From Malus domestica (Eukaryota > Streptophyta > Magnoliopsida > Rosales > Rosaceae): a stretch of 64,000 nucleotides of DNA. The notes under the pieces were generated by a model. That model had not been told where the DNA came from. It searched no databases and saw only the letters and a program-made list of their open reading frames with translations. Both the position numbers and the translations under genes were made by a program. This document shows positions 23,791 to 34,891 of the stretch, one piece after another. Location of the stretch: positions 2,239,501-2,303,500 of the forward strand of contig NC_091673.1 in the NCBI RefSeq assembly GCF_042453785.1, written 5' to 3'. Each line of letters begins with the position of its first letter. The stretch's first letter is position 1.

Positions 23791-23905
23791 CCATTTATAT
23801 AGTTGACTACATTTCTTCATAAATGTCCGACTACATTTATATAGTTGACTCATCATCATCACCTGCACTGCACCAACATTTATATAGTTGACTACATTTC
23901 TTCAA
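23791..23905 (+). promoter_or_regulatory. nsLTP2 promoter with repeated TATA/W-box module
   Basis: The phrase ATTTATATAGTTGACTACAT is repeated: complete near 23791 and 23878, and as a partial copy near 23834 (TATATAGTTGACTCATC). Each unit pairs a TATATAG box with TTGACT, the W-box core bound by WRKY factors. The copy nearest the ATG (23913) is too close to drive it with a normal leader, so an upstream TATA is the likelier core promoter. Confidence 0.55.
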
Positions 23906-23912
23906 CTCAAGT

Positions 23913-24218
23913 TTGAAGATGATGAGATCAATGTCCTACTACAACGTTGGAATATTGTGCGTTGTAGTTTTTGTTGTTGTGGTCGGGGGAACCCAGGTGG
24001 GTGAGGCAGCGGTGACTTGTAACCCAATGGAGCTAGCCCCGTGCTCCGCTGCAATCATGTCCTCGAACTCTCCCACCCCCGTGTGTTGCAAAAAACTCAA
24101 GGAGCAGAGCCCTTGCCTCTGCCAGTATGTGAAGAACCCCAACCTCCAGAGGCTTGTCAACTCCCCAAACGCCAAGAAGGTCGCCGACACTTGCGGTTCT
24201 CCATTCCCCACATGCTAA
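23913..24218 (+). CDS. type 2 non-specific lipid-transfer protein
   Basis: A single exon of 101 residues. The secretory signal peptide (hydrophobic core VGILCVVVFVVVVGG) ends near VGEAA, and the mature part starts VTCNPMELAPCSAAIMSS. The eight-cysteine motif is complete: C-x6-C, then CC (PVCCKKL), CLC (SPCLCQYV), and two C-terminal cysteines (ADTC and PTC), with the CxC pair separated by Leu as in nsLTP2. The mature size of about 68 residues fits the 7-kDa type. It is expected in the cell wall or apoplast, binding lipids in a hydrophobic tunnel held by four disulfides. An ATG two codons downstream is an alternative start. The stop codon lies inside a 17-bp direct repeat flanking a small oligo-T insertion. 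Confidence 0.95.
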   Translation: MKMMRSMSYYNVGILCVVVFVVVVGGTQVGEAAVTCNPMELAPCSAAIMSSNSPTPVCCKKLKEQSPCLCQYVKNPNLQRLVNSPNAKKVADTCGSPFPTC

Positions 24219-24260
24219 TCTCTTTTTTTTTTTTTTGGTTGAACACATGCTAATCTCTTT
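24209..24260. repeat. 17-bp direct repeat around an oligo-T micro-insertion
   Basis: CACATGCTAATCTCTTT occurs at 24209-24225 and again at 24244-24260. Between them are eleven T and GGTTGAA. The layout is that of a target-site duplication around a tiny poly-A-tailed (minus-strand) retrotransposition product. The first copy contains the nsLTP2 stop codon. Confidence 0.7.
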
Positions 24261-25590
24261 GATTAAGCTTGATTAGCCCTTAATCTCAGCTACCACGTTC
24301 TTATTTATCATCTTAATTATCAGCTGCTAATAGCTAATAGTAGTGGCGTTTGTGCTTGTGGGAGATGGATTTATCATGAATTTCAAAGTTGTTTGTGAAG
24401 AAGCCTTGAACTTGAAGGTATATTAATCAAGCTTTTTACTACATTTATTTTATTTTAGATGGAGTTTTACATACTCCAGCATAAATATCCAGCTCATTGA
24501 GCTCAAGAAACTTGATCTAATTTTCTTTAAAAAAAAACAGACTTCAACGATCCGTTGCTAAAGAAAGCATTCAGATTGATTCACTGATTCGTTGATAAAA
24601 AAAAGTATAAAATTCAATCCATGTAAATAGCACTATTGATTCCTTTTAGTTATGCATTTTCACTTGTAGATGAGAAGTTTTATGTTTGATTCTCGCCAAA
24701 AGAGAATTCGTATCAAATTATTATAGCTAACTTATTGTGAGGCTTAGCCCATTGTCCTTCCGTTAATGTAAATAATATCGTATGTATTAAAAAAAGCACT
24801 ATTGATAAATGTGAATTAAGCTAGTTGGCAAAAACAGCGTACCCATGATTTTATACTTGAGTTTGAAACTTTCAATTTTCTTTTCGCAGTATATCACACT
24901 AGAGAGAGATGATAAATTTTTAAATCCCAATTGTTTGAATGACAATTTTTTAGTATGTGATCGATATTTGATAATTATGTCGTTTATATTTGATCGATAT
25001 GTTGTCAGATATTTGTTATTGATTGGTTTATCAATTGAAATTCAGTTTCTGATTGTCAAAAACAACGGTCCCCTAGAGTTACTTCTCTGATTACAATTTT
25101 TTATTGGGTGCTCTTGCCTGATCCAAAGAACCAAAGGTTCTAAAATGCGCTAATCGGACAGCGAACATGGATCTTGTCTAGGCAGGTCTAGGCATTATAT
25201 ATTAATTTTCAAACCTTTAGGAATTAATCGGGACGGTGGCCAGCTGCATATAACACAAAGGCGGAAATTTTTATAATAGTGTTGCATAGATATTTATATA
25301 CCAAAACACAACGTACATATGCATACCACAAATTCAGAAGATTGAAGTCAAGAAAAATGGAAAATCAACTAAAAAAAGTTGGGGAATATATCTGATTGGG
25401 GAATTTATACTTCCACTTCTAACATATATATGATGACATAGCATATACAAGTCCCTAGCTCATTTCATATTTTGCTCCAACCATTTCTTCCCCTCGATCG
25501 ACAAAAGCCGCCACAACTGCGGAACTGATGATCTTCTCAATCTCATACCACAATCACCGACCCCGCAAAAGAACGAACCTAATAGCAGAA
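24261..25590. other. intergenic, nsLTP2 to DUF1218 gene
   Basis: AT-rich. It probably includes the nsLTP2 3' UTR on the left and the DUF1218 3' UTR on the right. No other feature was recognised. Confidence 0.5.
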
Positions 25591-27266
25591 TTATACCTTC
25601 TGAAATCCACTGGTTTGTTGTTCATGCTGCTCGTGCTGCCCGTAGTTAGAACTGCTCATGTCAAGGCCTTCGTTTCGGTGCTTCTCCCATCCCCCAGTAT
25701 CAGCTTTGGAATGCGCCCAGTAGTAAAGACTTGACCCTGCCAGTGACAACAGCGTAAGAGCAGCGCCGGCGGCAAACACGCCCTTGCGCAGAGTAGCACA
25801 GGACAAGTCATCTACTTTGAAGATTCCCCGGTACTTGGTGTGGTATGCATTCTTTGCCGACCCAGCCAACAAGCACGCCTCCGCTCCCAAAAAGGTTGTC
25901 CTGATTAATTCACAGTTCAGAAGCTTCAGATTTTGGTTTTAGCAAAACCAAGCAAATGGGATTGCCATTTACACAAACACAATGCTAGAGAGTAGAGAAC
26001 AACGTTCACTCAAGGATGGGCATGTTTGGAAGTGCTTTTAAAATGACTGAAAATGCTTTTGGTGAAACTGTTTTTGGGTTCCAATAGCAATTGAAATGAT
26101 TTGTTCAGGAAGATTTACTTGTATTTTTACTAAGAATCAATTCCAAAAGCACTTTCATCAAAGTACTTTTAGTCATTTTAAAGCCTTTTCAAAGGAGTCC
26201 TAAGCACACAACCACAAGCAAGCAGTTAGATCATCCAAAGGAACACCATACTAAAGTGAATTAGCTACTTTGACTATTTCTAACTAGGGTGGAAGGATTA
26301 AGACCGTTGATCAAATCATCAAACCGTGATTAAGAAATTAAAAATGATTAGAGTAAATTGTAGCAATAGTCCTCAATTTTAATCAAATTGAAGTAATAGT
26401 TCCTTAACTAAAAATCCATTATCATTGGTTCCTTAACTCATCAAAATGGATAGCTATAATCATTTTCTTCAACTTCATTAGAATTTTGTCAAAATAAGTT
26501 ATGTTGGACGGACTATTGCTACAATTGAGGTTCATCAACTCATCAAAACGTGTAGATATGATCATTTCCATCAACTTCGTCAGAATTTTATCAAAATGAG
26601 TTATGTTGAAAGAACTATTGCAACAATTAAGTTAAAATTGAGGGATCATTGTTCTAATTAATTTAACGTTGAGGTCCATTTCTCCAATTGGACTAAAGTT
26701 GAGTAACGATAATGAATTTTTAATTGAATGACATTTTTTGATGAGTTGAGGATCAATGGTAATAAATTTTTAATTTATGGACTATTAAACCAATTGAGTT
26801 AAAAGTTGAGGGATACCAGTTACTCAAATGATTAAAGAGAGGGGAAAAAATGGGTAAAAATTACCAGGAGAAGACGAAGAAGAAGACGGTCCAAGTGGTG
26901 GAGGAGCCAGTGACTAGACCTTTGCCGCAGCAGAGACACCTGGTGACGACGTTAAGCACCGTCTGGCTGACGGCAAGCAGCCCAAACGCCGCTAGTCCGT
27001 ACACCGTGGAGGCATCCGTGCCGTACACGCAGTAGGTACGCTCGTCGTACTCATCGGGCACTATCTTCGCCTGATTCACAGACACAAACAGTTACAGTTA
27101 GGGATTGAAGAAGGACTTAAATATAAAAATTAAAACTTCGAACAGACAGACAGAGGGAGATGGCGGTGGATACCGTGCTACGGCGTCGTTCGGCGCCGAC
27201 GGCGAAGATGAAGGCGATGAGATGGAGGGAGGTAACGATGGCGACTATGGGTATCGAGACTGCCAT
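25591..27266 (-). CDS. DUF1218 family four-helix membrane protein
   Basis: Exons 27266-27174, 27070-26865 and 25900-25591 join in phase to 202 residues. Visible features: an N-terminal hydrophobic signal/anchor helix (MAVSIPIVAIVTSLHLIAFI) followed by AVGAERRRST; the conserved YDERTYCVYGTDAS; helix 2 (YGLAAFGLLAVSQTVLNVV) followed by TRCLCCGKGL; helix 3 (WTVFFFVFSWTTFLGAEACL) with LLAGSAKNAYHTKY; CATLRKGVFAAGAAL and helix 4; then a polar Gln-rich tail. This is the DUF1218 pattern, which includes MODIFYING WALL LIGNIN and DESIGUAL proteins of the ER or plasma membrane. Which subgroup it belongs to was not settled. Intron 2 (about 1 kb) carries two repeat insertions. The start at 27266 begins the hydrophobic helix; the longer upstream frame adds charged residues with no helix. 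Confidence 0.88.
26018..26200. mobile_element. MITE family A, copy 3 (in DUF1218 intron 2)
   Basis: Starts CATGTTTGGAAGTGCTTTTA followed by AAATGACTGAAAATGC. It ends with AGTACTTTTAGTCATTTTAA and then GGAGTCC, the inverted counterpart of family A ends. It lies wholly within the intron. Confidence 0.7.
26352..26822. repeat. long palindromic repeat region in DUF1218 intron 2
   Basis: The left half contains phrases such as AATAGTTCCTTAACT and TTAACTCATCAAAATG, and the right half has their inverse complement (AGTTGAGGGATACC, TTGATGAGTTGAGG). Within each half the phrases also repeat in tandem. RNA from the intron could fold into a long imperfect hairpin. It looks like a foldback/MITE-like repeat; family unknown. 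Confidence 0.55.
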
Positions 27267-28040
27267 TGTTGTCTCTCGCTCTCTCAGTGGGGAGTGTGTG
27301 GGGTTGGTACAGAGAAATCTCTCTCTGCTTTTGAAAGAAAAAGTCAAGAAATTTGGGCAACTTTCTTTTTCTTTTGTTTATTTTTTGGTTTGGGCGAATA
27401 AAAATGGGGAAATTGTCGCGGCTTAGCTTGCGTTGGATTTGATTCCTACACTTTGAGTTGCATACCGTCATTAATTTATTAATTTGTAGATTAAATATAT
27501 AAATTAAATGATATATTATTAATAAAAGAAAGATTCAATGATTAATTTTTATATTATTTAGTTTACAAAATTATAATCAGATTTAATCTCTTTAGTTTTA
27601 CTCGGGTTTCAAGTTTTAACCTTTTTCAAATAAGGAGTAACTCTAACTACTTTATTGATATAAGATTTATTTTCAACACATTTTCTTACGTACGGTAAAT
27701 TACTAAATTTAATATATAAACAACACAAATCTGATAACGTAAAGTACGTATGGCCGTTCTCGACACATGTAACAACATGTTGAAGGAATTGTATTTCACA
27801 TCATTCGGGTGTGAAATTAAATTGGGTTATTCGACTCTTTATATTTAAAAGAGGGAAAAAAAAAGAAAAAAAAAAAGGAAGAGGACCCATCTAAAGTTTG
27901 TCTTCAAGTGTGGTGGTGGATGTGGGACCGTTTTATAACATGTATCCAGATAATAATTTTGGACAGATTGCAATAGCGCTGGTGGGATTGTCGGATTGCC
28001 AGCTTCCCCGGTTGTCTTACCGGAAATAGCAGGTCACCCT
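27267..28040. other. upstream region of DUF1218 gene and intergenic DNA
   Basis: CT/GA-rich sequence just upstream of the DUF1218 start fits a 5' UTR. The remainder is AT-rich with an A-rich stretch near 27850-27880. No further gene was seen. Confidence 0.5.
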
Positions 28041-28049
28041 TTTAAATCA

Positions 28050-28267
28050 GGACTTGAATTCTCTGCCCTCCTATTTCGGTGCCCTTCTCGTACCCTCCTG
28101 TTTTGTGTGGTCACGGTTAATCCATGCTAATATTTTATATTATTTTTTATAAAAACAATAAGACAAAAAAAATAATAATATAAAATATTAATGTGATTTA
28201 ACCGTGACCACACAAACAGAAGAGCACGAAAAGGGCATCGAATTAGAAGGGCAGAGAATCCATATCC
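28050..28267. mobile_element. Mutator-like MITE with 9-bp duplication
   Basis: A nearly perfect foldback element of 218 bp. The left end is GGACTTGAATTCTCTGCCCT and the right end, read on the other strand, is GGATATGGATTCTCTGCCCT. Pairing continues through GTGTGGTCACGGTTAA and TAATATTTTATATTATT. TTTAAATCA flanks both sides (28041-28049 and 28268-28276), the 9-bp duplication expected of Mutator-like transposition. Confidence 0.8.
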
Positions 28268-28276
28268 TTTAAATCA

Positions 28277-29663
28277 TGGGGGGTTGGATGCTGATTGATC
28301 CGCTGCCCAAGACACTGTCCACATCACTAAACCTGCAAAGACTTAACTAATCTCAACAACTACCAACCCCCTCTTGGCCTAACACTAATAAACAGCAGCC
28401 CATCCCATATTAGGCCTTTACTATATGTTAGATATGGTATGGGCCAGCATTGTGTGCCTTTCTAAAGAAACCCACCACCAGTGAAACCCCACAAATAAGA
28501 TAGAAGCTTATAAATATTTTAGCGTTTCAAAAACACTCACATACTTCCTGCAAAAAGAACCGGTTATATACTTCTTACATGATTCACTTGAAGCGCTTCT
28601 CCAAAAGAAACTTGTATTTTTACTAAAGATTGGTTCGAAAAACATTTTCGTACAAGAGTGACTGGTGTGATATCAAGTGAATACGGCACCAAGCTTGCAG
28701 CAGCAAGAGAAAAGGCTGAAGCAGATGGGGGCAACAGTAAGAAATGCTTCTGCACGCGTCAAACAACTGAAGATGAGCGAGCAGAGGGAGAAAGTTGCCA
28801 AGGCCATCATCGCCACGATTTGGAGACCGAGTTTCATGACCTGCTGCTTAATAACGATGCTGGTTAATTCCTCCTCACTCGCATTTTCTTATGAAAGAAA
28901 CGCATGCCCTACAAATCTGAGCTTAAAAACTCTTCTTCCAACTCCCCAAACTCGATTTCATTTAGCAAGAGAAACAGATGACAAACCAGACAGATAACCG
29001 CGGTAGCGCGCTTAAAGCGTTACAATTTCCGAATTTCACAAGAACGTCAACTTAATCATCAGCCAACAACTAACCAAATCCCTCAATACATTTCCATCAT
29101 TTGATGCAGTTAAATATTCAATGAAACGGATGCCATTCAGATAGAGATAGGGAGAAGTCAAAAACTAACACTTGCAATTATGTCTACATCAAAATCCCCT
29201 TGTAGATAGGAAGGATTACATACTAATAATTAACATATCATATCATGGCATAAAAAAGAGCCTGGTTTTTCTCTCTTATATTTAACGTACTCTTGTTACT
29301 ACCAACAAAATACAGCGGAAACGAGCAAACATCAAAAGCAGTAACTTTCATTTAGAGCTAGACCTTCTGTAGATTATCTAACTATATTTTCCTTCTATTC
29401 ACTGTTTACTGAGCCTCTCTCATCTCATGCCAAAAGCTCACTTTTCTTCTGTGGGTTACCCTTCATCCTTTTCTTTCTTTTTTCGTTTTCCTTTTCTTTT
29501 CTTTCTCCGGTAGTAAATAACAGAAAACCAAACGACAGAATCACCGCACACCAACTTGCCACCAAGAGTTCAACAAAATAAAGACTTTTCACAAGTAACC
29601 CGTGCAAACAGGCTTCACTTCTATAACGGTGGTAGTAGCATCATAGTTAGCATCATCTTGATA
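28277..29663. other. intergenic; MITE remnant, unidentified frame, DUF789 3' flank
   Basis: Contains a partial family A MITE (28520-28664). It is followed by a stretch, 28658-28997, with two overlapping plus-strand open frames (one with QQQEKRLKQMGATVRN, another with KLAAAREKAEADGG). I cannot assign these and they may be a captured fragment. The right part is presumably 3' UTR of the DUF789 gene. Confidence 0.4.
28520..28664. mobile_element. MITE family A, copy 4 (partial)
   Basis: Shares the TTTCAAAAACACT and CTTGTATTTTTACTAA internal phrases with the other family A copies, but lacks clear terminal repeats. Confidence 0.5.
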
Positions 29664-32190
29664 TCATCTGCGGCTAAAAAACAGAAAATCTGGGTGATTG
29701 ACCTGATGCCTTCTTAGAAAGTCGTCAGCGGCCTGCAAAAGAGAGCTGGCTAACTGGCGTTCAGATCCACCACTCGGCGTCCACAAGGAACCTCTGAATT
29801 TGTATGATGCAAGGCCAAAAGCAGGTAACGACATCTTAGGGGCACCGTCCATGTCACTTGGATATGTCAATACAGGAGCACGGTCATCTTGTACACCTGA
29901 AACATAATCAACAAAGAGACAAGATGATCAAACACCTCCCAGAATAGATACAAATCTTATAAATGATTCTAAAGCAAACAACTATCACAGCTAAAATCTA
30001 GTCATACTTCACACGTAATGAAGTCATCCTCGATATCTGTCTACCAGATTGCATGTCCATTTTGATATGGAACATGCATGCATGTACGGGGGATAAGACA
30101 AGATTAACTTGGGCATTATGCAGATATCAGCATATGCGGTGCACTGACAATAATTTTCTTTAATCAACAATGCAAAATGCCCATATGCAGTAAATGCTAA
30201 AATTAAAAGACAATCTATAAGAAAATCAATCAATTACATAAGTAGTTACAGAAATATATATTTCCTTATCTAAGTATGCTCTATGAATAAAAGATATATG
30301 ATCAGATCAAAGCACCAAACGAAACAATGTGGCATCTCACACTATGACGTATGATTAAAACTATAAAATCAGACCAAAATCCCAAAAGTATCAATTATGC
30401 AGACCAAAAGTCAGGGAACAAACTTTCACCCTAAGCAAAACTAACAGAACTAAGAATTACCTCTCATAGGTGTACAAAGTGAATGGTACGTTAGAAAGCA
30501 CGCATCAAGATCCTTTAAAGTTGGTCCTGTTGGAATCCTATATATTGGATACCTGAAAAGGTCACACCAAAACCAATTAGTCACACGACAGTGTACAAAC
30601 ACAACAACAACAACAAAGCCTTTTCCCACTAAGAGATTTATAGTACCATGCAACAGATATCCAGCTGGTTGGCAGTATATCACAGCTTCTTAATATCTTT
30701 AGCTCAGGAAAATGGATCGCAAGATCTAGTATCTGTGGAAAGGGAAAGTTCAGAACAAAACCCAAAAAAAGGGAAGTCATAAATACCAAGATACATTACT
30801 ATTTGTTCAAAACAAAATAACAAGATTAGAGAGAAATGAAATTATAACCTTGTCAGCTAAAGGCTCACGGCAATAAGGAAGGTCCCGTTCAAAATACTCA
30901 AACAGTAAGCAACCTTGAGAATTTATAGATTCGCCCTCATCACTGGAGCAGTCTTCGTGGGGTGGTAAATGTGGGTCTCTCAAAGATAATCTTTCTATCG
31001 TACGAGGAATTTCACAAGACAGAATCTGGTGATTCCGCTGCTCCCTCAGATATTTTAGTCTATCAGTTTCGTAATCACAGCTACCGTCACTGCTAGAATC
31101 CCTGAAATCACTATCACTGTCCTCATCTGGTCGCCTATCAATAAACAAACATCAAACTTTGAATAACAAATGAAATAATTCATTCCAGTTTAAGTAAGCA
31201 AATGTGCAATATTCAGTAAACAATGATTCTGTTAATAAGTACAGATTCTGATGCAAAGAGTAGACAATCATAGTAATCCATGAAACCCATTTCCCATAAG
31301 TGCACACGCCATACCATCAAGAACAACAATAAATTCGTATTCTGTTTTAGATTTACCTCCGAATACATGCTGGATAAAATACATTTTGCAGAGATATAAC
31401 AGTACACTTATCCAGCAGACAAAAATTTGGGTAATCACTGATTCACTACCATGAAGAAAATACAAACACTGCATGCGTGTGACTATAAATCAACTAGAAC
31501 TAAATCGAAATTATTCTGAACAACGAAACAAATGATTATCGAATTAAGTCAAAAGTATGGAGTAAAATGTAATACCTTGTCTTCGTTGCCAATTTCGCAG
31601 AGTGGCCGTATATTTGAATGCCGGACAAGTAAGGGACGTAGTACTGAACTACAGAGTCACTGTCATTCAAAATCAGAGGCACTCCTGCACCATAAGCACT
31701 CCACTCCTTGAAGGACTCCCATAAATCCCCAAGAACAAAGTATGGCTGATATTCCACGTCGCATGTACTCAATCCTCTCATCGTCCTCTGCAACCAAACA
31801 ATTATTAGAAGATCAACAAAAAAACAAAAACCCAAAAAGTTAAACAAATTATATTCAAGCAAACACCTTGGAAAGGCACTGGGCCGGGACGGACGGAGAG
31901 ATCGACCGCAAGAACCGCTGGAGATTACTCAAGGGCTTCACGACGGGCTTCACGACGGGCTCAAAAGCAGGCACGGCGATGGGCTTGGGCGGCTCATCAG
32001 ACCCGGTCCGGTTCTCCGGCTCCCGGTTGGGGTTACCCTTCAAGGAAGGAGATGGGCTGGGCGTGACGTCGCTCTGAGCTCTGCAAAGTTGCTCCGCCTT
32101 CTGGTTCTGGTGGGCCCTACGAGCTCTCGCCGGGTTGTAAAATCGATCCTCTCCTCGGCCGCGCGTGAACGGCAATCCAGTACTCAACAT
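29664..32190 (-). CDS. DUF789 family protein
   Basis: Six exons: 32190-31867, 31787-31576, 31134-30849, 30732-30647, 30552-30461 and 29896-29664. They join in phase to 410 residues. The N-terminal 100 residues are basic and Pro-rich. The conserved DUF789 core follows: [60 protein letters not shown] and YLSGIQIY. An acidic Ser/Asp-rich linker ([20 protein letters not shown]) comes next, then [54 protein letters not shown] and a C-terminal [18 protein letters not shown]. The family is plant-specific and of unknown biochemical function. Start: the ATG at 32190 is preceded by GTG, not by another Met. Intron 4 carries a short LINE-tail fragment. Confidence 0.9.
30592..30633 (-). repeat. RTE LINE 3'-tail fragment in DUF789 intron 4
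   Basis: (CAA)n followed by AAAGCCTTTTCCCACTAAG, the same 3' end as the LINE at 13627, cut off after about 20 bp beyond the repeat. Confidence 0.6.
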
Positions 32191-34891
32191 CACGTGAACG
32201 GCGAATCAGAAACTTGCTCTACCCTGAATCCGGTCCCCCTCTGCGCGCAGAGCGTCTTAAACTCTGAAACAGAGTCAACGGGATTGGAACAAATCAAGAA
32301 CAACTGGGCGACGGTATTTAGCGGATCGGCGCCTCTAGGGTTTGTCAAAATTAGGGTTAATCGAGAACAATTGGGGCAATCGGATCGGCAGAAACGACAA
32401 GAGTTGCAGGGGCTGAGTCGGAACAGAAAAACCCTAAAATGGAGGCTGTGACTGAAATGGATCTGGCGGAAGAAGAAGATGATGATATGGGGTAGGTTTT
32501 GAGGGGCAATTTGGTAAAATAAGAGGGGAAAGGGAAGCGATGGGAGGAAGACGAAAGAAAGAAAGCAAACGGTGAAGCAGGTTCTGAATAAATGGATGGG
32601 TACCGCGTAGGGGTAGGAGAAGAACAAAATTATTTTTTTATTTTTTTTAAAATCTTTATTGTTAAATATAAATAATTAAAAATCAAATTACCAACAACTT
32701 TGGGCGCCCAAGGCTTAATGCGATAGGGGCACTCAGTTTGTAAAATTACAATCTTGTCTTTTGTTGAACATGGCTGTGAAGCTTTCAAATTTATGGTTAG
32801 TCAAGGGCAATTGAGGTAATTTGAGTGTGTGTGGGAGTGCGGGTATCAATGGGCCATGATTTGAGCGTTATCTAATGACGGAATGGAAAAGATTACTAAA
32901 CAGGGTTGCGATTGGTGGCATGGAGGCCACACGGATCGGTGATTGATGTGAGGGACCTAGCTGCTGACACGTGTGATGGAGGGAAACGTTGAACACGTGT
33001 ATGGCGGGATTCGCCCTGCTGAGGGGAGCTGTCTTTTTCCTTCTTATCCGCATTCGACTTTCTCAACTCAGAGCCACGACCTTTTGGAAGCGTGAGGTTA
33101 CGCGCCTCTTAGGACTTTTCCGCAATAATTGCCACGTTCTAATATTTTTATTTTATATTTTCGCTTTGGGAGGGTTATCTTTTTTATATTGTATTTTTAT
33201 CTTGTTTGTGCTGTCATGTCGCTTCAGAATTCCCAAAACTAAATATTGATTTTCTTTTTCGTTGTAGACAAGTGTCGGTCACGTGATAAACATGATAGGA
33301 AAGATGCCTTCACGTGCTTGATCGTGTCTACGTTTTTAGATCGAGAATTTTAACGAAACACTCATTGTTTTATTTTTAACGAAAAATTATATTTTTACCT
33401 TTTCTTGAAACTAATACACCTTCATTTGTCATTTTTCATTAAAATAAAAGATTTTTTTGAATTTTTTGTTAGTTTTTCTTTTTTAATTTCTTTTTATGCA
33501 AGTGCCATAAAAACAAAGGAAAGCAACGAATTCCAAAAGGGTTTAAGCAAAAAGAAATGCTACTTTTTATTAATTTTATTTATATTTATATTTTTAGTAT
33601 AATATTTTATAATATTAATAAAAACGTTAAACTTAAAGTATTCGTTCTTATGGCGAATATTGAGATTTTGACATTCTAATTCTTTCATCGAATGCAAATA
33701 TAATCGTGCACCTTGAAAAGTGTAATTTTTCATTTATATTTTTACAAGAAAGTAAACAAATCTATTTCTTAAAAATAGTCAATATAGTTGTTCAAGCTTT
33801 CTTAATTGTTCAAACTTGCTATTAATCTTTTGATCAAATCTCTCAACGTACCATGTAATTTAAGGATACTATTAACACACAGTCATTGCATATGACCAAT
33901 TTTTATGATCACATGATGTACAATTTCACAATATTATAATATTGTGAGATATAATTGGTGATGTAAAATTTCAATCTTGTTCGACTTAACCGGAGAACGA
34001 AAATTGCTCCTTACATATTCATAAGCCTCCCAAACCCACCAACTGGTCAAGCCCCCCACAAACACAGTTGGATCTTATCATATTAAAGGTGTGTCTAATT
34101 CCAATACGTACTTTGACTAATTATTCAATTAGCAATTTCGATTTGTTACAACATCTTCCGAATCTTGTTATATATTTATTAAGATTTAATTCCTCAAGAT
34201 ATTCATGTCTTTTTTCCTGATTAATAAAATGGCTTATTGTCATGGTTATGTTAACCAAATTGTATTAATTAATTATTTGTATAATCTTCCTCCACAAAAA
34301 GGTTATCCATTCATTGTCGTTTCCCCACAAAAACATCTACTAAACGTGTCAACAACATCTTCCTACAATACAAATCACGACTCGATACACCAAATGTGAT
34401 ATAACATTTGGTGTATTGAATGTAGGTGCTACCATTGTACAGCACTTTGATGGCAAATTAACTTTGAAAAATATAATTACCGCAAGTAAAAGCAGACTAG
34501 ATTTGTACTGGACCAAAACTCTAATATATAATTACTGCAAGCACGGACCACACACGAAGGGATAGATCTTGTTCACGAATTACATTACATGACAATATAG
34601 ATTATAAAAGCTTGTAGCCAAGAGGAACCTACGTGCAACCGAGACATCAAGATGGTGGTATCTCAAGCCTATCACATGCCGCCGTGTGTTTCAACTTGCC
34701 AACATGTCAACATCGCCTGCTGCGTTTGGGATACCACCACCTTAGCGTCTCAGTTCCACGTAAGTTCATCGCTTTGTACAGAGCTCCTTCACTTGTATGA
34801 TATGCTAGCAAACTGTAACAAAATAGCAAAAGAGAGTACGCATTTCATGGCATGCCTGCCCCAGATATGCTTAACTTACAAGTTACTTCTT
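32191..34891. other. intergenic between DUF789 and F-box genes
   Basis: The first 300 bp are GC-richer and probably the 5' UTR and promoter of the DUF789 gene. The rest is AT-rich. The right end, about 34640-34891, is likely F-box 3' UTR. No gene or clear mobile element was recognised. Confidence 0.5.
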
